From Centipeda artemidis DSM 19719 (GTDB lineage: Bacteria; Bacillota; Negativicutes; Selenomonadales; Selenomonadaceae): DNA of 64,000 nucleotides. Each line of letters opens with the position of its first letter. The first letter of the stretch is position 1. Shown here piece after piece: positions 59,894-64,000 of this stretch. The position numbers were made by a program, and so were the translations under genes. The stretch lies in assembly GCF_000426665.1 (NCBI RefSeq), contig NZ_AUFU01000010.1, forward strand, positions 1-64,000, in the 5' to 3' direction. The notes beneath the pieces were generated by a model. That model saw nothing but the letters and a program-made list of their open reading frames with translations, was not told the origin of the DNA and did no database searches.

Positions 59894-61504
59894 ATGCGGC
59901 TGGAATTTCTAGGGGCGGCGCACGTTGTCACGGGATCGTGCTATCTGCTCCATACGGGCGATCGCAAATATCTTGTGGACTGCGGCATGTATCAGGGGAC
60001 GCGCCGTCTGCGCGAGATGAACTATGAGCCGTTCCCGTTCAACCCTGCGGAGATCGAGGCGGTCTTTTTGACGCACGCGCACATCGACCACTGCGGGCGC
60101 ATCCCACAGCTCGTACGCGAGGGATTTCGCGGGAAAATCTACGCGACCAAGGCGACCTGCGACCTCGTGCGCATCATGCTCCCGGATTCGGCGCACATCC
60201 AAGAGAGCGACACGGAGATCATGAACCGCAAGAACGCGCGCCGCAGCGAGGCGCCGGTCATGCCGCTCTACACGCAGGCGGATGCCTTTGCCGCGCTCGA
60301 GCACTTCGAACCCGTGCCGTATCACGGCATGTTGAACGTAGACGACCTGCATCTGAAATATTACGATGCGGGGCATATCCTCGGCTCTGCAATTCTCGAG
60401 ATGACCGTGACGGAGAACGAACAGCAGACGAAAATCGTATTTTCGGGCGATCTCGGTCAGCCCAATCAACCCATCCTGCGCGATCCCGAGCCGATCGCGG
60501 GCGCAGATTTCCTGCTCGTCGAGTCCACCTACGGCGACCGCGTACACCGCGACTACGATAAGGAAACGGCGCTCCTCGAGGTCATCCGCGACACGATGGA
60601 TCGCGGCGGCAACGTCATCATCCCGTCCTTTGCCGTCGGCAGAACGCAGACACTGCTCTATTATTTTTACCGTCTCTGGAAGGCGGGACGGCTCGACGGC
60701 GACATCCCCATCATCATCGACAGCCCGCTCGCGATACAGGCGACGCGCGTATTTCTAAGCAACTACGAGGACTTTGACGAGGAGTCAATCGCGTTTTTTG
60801 GGAAAAACGGCAAGATTCCCGCGTTCCCTCAGGTGCGCATCGCCGAGTCCGCCGCGGACTCGCGCGCGCTGAACTCCGCCGAAGGCTCGGCGATTATCCT
60901 CTCGGCCTCCGGGATGGCGGATGCGGGGCGCGTCCTGCATCATTTGAAACACAATCTATGGCGTCCCGAATCGACCGTGCTCTTCGTCGGCTATCAGGCG
61001 GAGGGGAGCCTCGGGCGGCGGCTCGTCGACGGCATCAAGCGCGTGCGCGTCCTCGGCGAGGAGATCGCGGTCAAGGCGCAGATCAAGATGCTCGACGGAT
61101 TTTCTGCGCACGCGGATGCGGAGCAGATCGTCGACTGGATGCGCGCGCTCACCGCGCCGCGCCCGGCGAAGGTGTTCCTCGTGCACGGCGAGGGACACGC
61201 GCAGGAAGCGCTGCGCGAACGCATCAACGAGGAACTAGGGCTCGAGGTCTATGCGCCCTTCCTCGGCGATGCCGTAACGATCTCAGGGCGCAGCGCCGTC
61301 CTCATCCCCTCGCAGAGCGCCGCCGTCTCCGTCGAAGCGGAGATGGAGGACGTCATGCGCGACTTCGACGCCGAGTACCGGCAGCTGCGCAAGGCGATCA
61401 TCCGCACCGTCGTTCACCGCCCGCAGCTCATGGAACCCATCATCCGCACCATGCAAAAGGCGCGCACCTACTTCAAAAAACTCGCCGCACCGTATCAAAT
61501 CTAA
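59894..61504 (+). CDS. Beta-CASP metallo-beta-lactamase-fold nuclease
   Basis: The protein belongs to the CPSF73/RNase J-like group of RNA-processing nucleases. The zinc motif H61AHIDH66 follows a typical start (MRLEFLGAAHVVTGSCYLL). Further ligands occur in YDAGHILGSA and the FSGDLGQ segment. The beta-CASP part has SFAVGRTQTLLYYFYRLW, SASGMADAGRVLHHL and a C-terminal SAHADAEQIVDWM plus VHGE. 536 residues is the size of bacterial and archaeal CPSF-like proteins without RNase J's C-terminal domain. Its RNA targets are unknown. Confidence 0.92.
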   Translation: MRLEFLGAAHVVTGSCYLLHTGDRKYLVDCGMYQGTRRLREMNYEPFPFNPAEIEAVFLTHAHIDHCGRIPQLVREGFRGKIYATKATCDLVRIMLPDSAHIQESDTEIMNRKNARRSEAPVMPLYTQADAFAALEHFEPVPYHGMLNVDDLHLKYYDAGHILGSAILEMTVTENEQQTKIVFSGDLGQPNQPILRDPEPIAGADFLLVESTYGDRVHRDYDKETALLEVIRDTMDRGGNVIIPSFAVGRTQTLLYYFYRLWKAGRLDGDIPIIIDSPLAIQATRVFLSNYEDFDEESIAFFGKNGKIPAFPQVRIAESAADSRALNSAEGSAIILSASGMADAGRVLHHLKHNLWRPESTVLFVGYQAEGSLGRRLVDGIKRVRVLGEEIAVKAQIKMLDGFSAHADAEQIVDWMRALTAPRPAKVFLVHGEGHAQEALRERINEELGLEVYAPFLGDAVTISGRSAVLIPSQSAAVSVEAEMEDVMRDFDAEYRQLRKAIIRTVVHRPQLMEPIIRTMQKARTYFKKLAAPYQI

Positions 61505-61547
61505 TATATATGTATTAACAATATGAAAATATCAATATCTTGTATGT

Positions 61548-61624
61548 GTGTATGTGTCTGATACACTTGCATAGTTCTGACAAATACGTTAAAATAGGGA
61601 AGCCTAAAAAAGGCTTTCCTATTT
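61548..61624 (+). terminator. Inverted repeat and terminator between the nuclease and activase genes
   Basis: GTGTAT (61548-61553) and ATACAC (61561-61566) form an inverted repeat around seven bases. Further on, AAATAGGGAAGCCT (61592-61605) pairs with AGGCTTTCCTATTT (61611-61624), a terminator-like hairpin ending in ATTT. Confidence 0.7.
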
Positions 61625-61684
61625 AATATGCATCAATTGATGATACGGTTCAATTTGATACGAACAATGACAGGTGGTGTTACA

Positions 61685-64000
61685 TTGGAATCCCCATTTC
61701 GTGTTGGGGTTGACGTCGGATCGACGACGATCAAGCTGGTCGTGCTGGGCGAGGAGCATGAGATCCTCTACAAGAACTACGCGCGCCACTTCTCGGAGAT
61801 CGGCAGAGCCCTACAGGAAAACCTCACGCAGCTCAAGGAGATCGTCGGCACGTCGAAATTCTCGTTCGCGCTGACCGGCTCGGCGGGCATGGGCATCGCA
61901 CAGCGCATCGGACTGCCGTTCGTGCAGGAAGTCGTCGCGTGTGCTTCGGCGGTGCGCCGTCTCATCCCCGAGACGACGACGGCGGTGGAGCTCGGCGGCG
62001 AGGATGCGAAGATTACCTATTTCGGCGACGCGCCGGAGCAGCGCATGAACGGCGTCTGCGCGGGCGGCACGGGATCGTTCATCGATCACATGGCGTCGCT
62101 CCTCTCGACCGATCCCATCGGGCTGAACGCACTCGCCGAGAAGGGAAAGCGCGTCTACGCCATCGCTTCGCGCTGCGGCGTATTCGCCAAGACTGATATA
62201 CAGGCGCTCATGAATGACGGCGCGGAGAAAGCGGACATTGCGCTCTCCATCTTCCAAGCGGTCGTCAACCAGACCATCGGCAACCTCGCGCAGGGACGCC
62301 CCATCGACGGCAATGTCGCATTCCTCGGCGGACCTCTGCACTTTCTCCCCGAACTGAAAAGACGCTTTATCGAGACATTGAAACTCGACGCGGATCACGT
62401 CGTCGATGTGGATTACGGCAATTATTTCGTCGCGGTCGGCGCGGCGCTCTCGGATGATGCCCGGGCGATTGATATGCGGGAGATGCAGGAGTGTATTGCG
62501 CGTGCGGAGGAGGCGGCGGCAGCCGAGACGCGGACAGCGGACTTCACGCTGTTCCGCGATGCGGCGGACTACGCCGCGTTCAAGGCGCGACATGACCGCG
62601 ACAAGGTAAAACGCGCGGAGCTTGCGGACTACCGCGGCGCGATCTGCATCGGCATTGACGCCGGCTCAACGACGACGAAGCTCGTCGCGATCGGCAGCGA
62701 CAAGCAGCTCCTCTACACGTCCTACGGCAGCAATCACGGCTCGCCGCTCCAATCGGTCATCAGCGCCCTGCGCGAGTTTTACGCCGTTATGCCCGAGGGT
62801 GCGCATATTGCGGGCGCAATGACGACGGGCTACGGCGAGGCGATCGTCAAGGCGGCGCTCCACGCGGACGGCGGCGAGGTCGAGACCTTTGCCCATCTGC
62901 GCGCGGCGCAGGAGTTCTGCCCCGATGTCAGCTTCGTGCTCGACATCGGCGGTCAGGATATGAAGTGCTTCTTCGTGCAGGACGGCAGCGTCGGCAACAT
63001 CACGCTGAACGAAGCGTGCTCGGCGGGGTGCGGCTCCTTTATTCAAAATTTCGCCGAGGGACTGCATCTGACGCCCGGCGAGTTCGCGGCAAAGGCGATT
63101 GATGCTAAAGCTCCCGTGGATCTTGGCACGCGCTGCACCGTCTTTATGAACTCAAAGGTCAAACAGGCGCAGAAGGAGGGCGCGGAGGTCGCCGACATCT
63201 CGGCGGGCATTGCTCTTTCGGTCGTTAAGAATGCGCTCTTTAAGGTCATGCAGCTCAAGGACGTATCGACCCTCGGCGACAAGATCGTCGTGCAGGGCGG
63301 CACGTTCTACAACGACGCCGTTCTGCGCTCCCTAGAAAACATCCTCGGCAAGGACGTCATCCGCCCCGACATCGCGGGACTGATGGGCGCATACGGCGCG
63401 GCGATCCTCGCGCTTGAGACGGGGACAGAGACGTCGACGCTGCTCGGCGCGGAGCAGCTCGGGAATTTCGAGACCAAGACGAGCTCTTACCGCTGCGGCA
63501 AATGCGGGAATAAATGCCTCATCACCATGCAGCAGTTCCCGAACGGCGAGCGCTACTTCACGGGCAACCGCTGCGAGCGCGGCATCGGTGGCGAAAAACA
63601 CGAGGAGGACGCGCCGAACATCTACAAGTTCAAGTACCGCCGCGTGTTCAAGCATTACAAATCGCCCGCAGACCCGCGCCGCGGCAAGATCGGCATTCCT
63701 CGCACGCTCAACATGTACGAGGACTATCCGTTTTGGTTCACGTTCTTTGACACGCTCGGCTACGGCGTCGTTCTCTCCGGGAAATCCTCACCGCAGCTCT
63801 TTTATAAGGGCATGGCGACGATCCCGTCGGACTCGCTCTGCTACCCCGCAAAGCTCGCGCACGGGCACATCGTCGATCTCGTCGAAAAGGGCGTCACGAC
63901 GATATTCTACCCCTGCGAGCCGCACAATATGGACGACAAGCCCGGCAGCGGGGCAAACAACTTCAACTGCCCGATCGTTGCGTCCTACGCCGAGAATATT
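61685..64000 (+). CDS. Giant acyl-CoA dehydratase activase-family protein (BadF/BcrA/HgdC, partial)
   Basis: The frame stays open to the window edge. It contains two ASKHA-fold ATPase modules related to the activator of 2-hydroxyacyl-CoA dehydratases: VGVDVGSTTIKLVVLG at the start and IGIDAGSTTTKLVAIG about 320 residues later. The second is followed by FVLDIGGQDMKCFF, the [4Fe-4S] cysteines in ACSAGCGSF and GTRCTVF, and then a CGKCGNKC segment with a DUF2229-like region (GIPRTLNMYEDYPFW, PCEPHNMDD). Full-length relatives have about 1400 residues. TTG 61685 follows AGGTGG; an in-frame ATG at 61667 is the alternative. Confidence 0.9.
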   Translation, partial: MESPFRVGVDVGSTTIKLVVLGEEHEILYKNYARHFSEIGRALQENLTQLKEIVGTSKFSFALTGSAGMGIAQRIGLPFVQEVVACASAVRRLIPETTTAVELGGEDAKITYFGDAPEQRMNGVCAGGTGSFIDHMASLLSTDPIGLNALAEKGKRVYAIASRCGVFAKTDIQALMNDGAEKADIALSIFQAVVNQTIGNLAQGRPIDGNVAFLGGPLHFLPELKRRFIETLKLDADHVVDVDYGNYFVAVGAALSDDARAIDMREMQECIARAEEAAAAETRTADFTLFRDAADYAAFKARHDRDKVKRAELADYRGAICIGIDAGSTTTKLVAIGSDKQLLYTSYGSNHGSPLQSVISALREFYAVMPEGAHIAGAMTTGYGEAIVKAALHADGGEVETFAHLRAAQEFCPDVSFVLDIGGQDMKCFFVQDGSVGNITLNEACSAGCGSFIQNFAEGLHLTPGEFAAKAIDAKAPVDLGTRCTVFMNSKVKQAQKEGAEVADISAGIALSVVKNALFKVMQLKDVSTLGDKIVVQGGTFYNDAVLRSLENILGKDVIRPDIAGLMGAYGAAILALETGTETSTLLGAEQLGNFETKTSSYRCGKCGNKCLITMQQFPNGERYFTGNRCERGIGGEKHEEDAPNIYKFKYRRVFKHYKSPADPRRGKIGIPRTLNMYEDYPFWFTFFDTLGYGVVLSGKSSPQLFYKGMATIPSDSLCYPAKLAHGHIVDLVEKGVTTIFYPCEPHNMDDKPGSGANNFNCPIVASYAENI

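Noticed and set aside
1-64000. CRISPR arrays, insertion sequences, prophage or integrase genes
   Set aside because: No regularly spaced repeats, transposase-like proteins or att-type duplications were seen. The tRNA genes at 586-739 are not followed by an integrase.

Overview
The window (about 58% GC by eye) reads as a chromosome segment of an oral or rumen Selenomonas-type bacterium (Negativicutes: diderm Firmicutes). The evidence is the combination of Firmicute gene orders (rpsB-tsf-pyrH-frr-uppS-cdsA-rseP-ispG-proS) with outer-membrane genes: two SLH-domain OmpM-type porins, a TonB-dependent receptor, periplasmic multihaem cytochromes and a full haem-export apparatus. Genus and species are inferred from protein character only.

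Layout. 1-780: distal end of an rRNA operon (3' 23S, 5S, tRNA-His, tRNA-Trp, terminator). 794-2345: a secreted protein of unknown function, a probable toxin-gene remnant and sepF. 2425-11424: translation, envelope and isoprenoid housekeeping genes. 11460-16975: small heat-shock protein, cheR, a degenerate adenylate-forming-enzyme homologue, pyrF-pyrE, an unknown gene and a PLP enzyme. 17020-18076: aldo/keto reductase. 18253-24440: ccmABCEF followed directly by nrfHA, so cytochrome c maturation and nitrite ammonification appear to form one unit. 24509-28612: TauE/SafE exporter, CstA-type transporter, YbjN-like protein and polysaccharide deacetylase. 28687-31702: tandem ompM-like porins, each with a conserved structured 5' leader. 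31899-36393: minus-strand trpE-trpG operon and a GltD-like oxidoreductase. 36518-40957: two paralogous chemoreceptors. 41047-46192: spermidine synthesis by the carboxyspermidine route, then a folate operon ending in a folK-folA fusion. 46203-51162: ung, msrAB, TonB receptor and a TIM-barrel protein. 51276-54860: soluble PAS chemoreceptor, Tat-exported flavoprotein reductase and pentahaem cytochrome. 55033-58861: ahpC, a domain-permuted AhpF, rubrerythrin and thiE. 58871-64000: beta-hydroxyacid dehydrogenase, beta-CASP nuclease and the start of a giant 2-hydroxyacyl-CoA dehydratase activase-family protein.

How the genes fit together. The ccm genes lack ccmH, ccmG and ccmI, and CcmE carries Cys in place of the haem-binding His (CxxxY), which matches the reduced 'System I*'. 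It would supply haem to NrfH, NrfA and the pentaheme cytochrome beside the flavoprotein. Spermidine genes and SLH porins are compatible with the Negativicute strategy of tethering the outer membrane to polyamine-modified peptidoglycan. AhpC, AhpF-like and rubrerythrin form a peroxide-defence set.

The most unusual signal is the leader shared by the two ompM genes. A TCCTCCT element can pair either with the Shine-Dalgarno sequence, closing a compact three-way junction, or with an upstream strand. The upstream helix is kept at 12 bp in both copies although its sequence has diverged. This looks like a translational switch, possibly undescribed. No CRISPR array, prophage, transposase or integron was seen.
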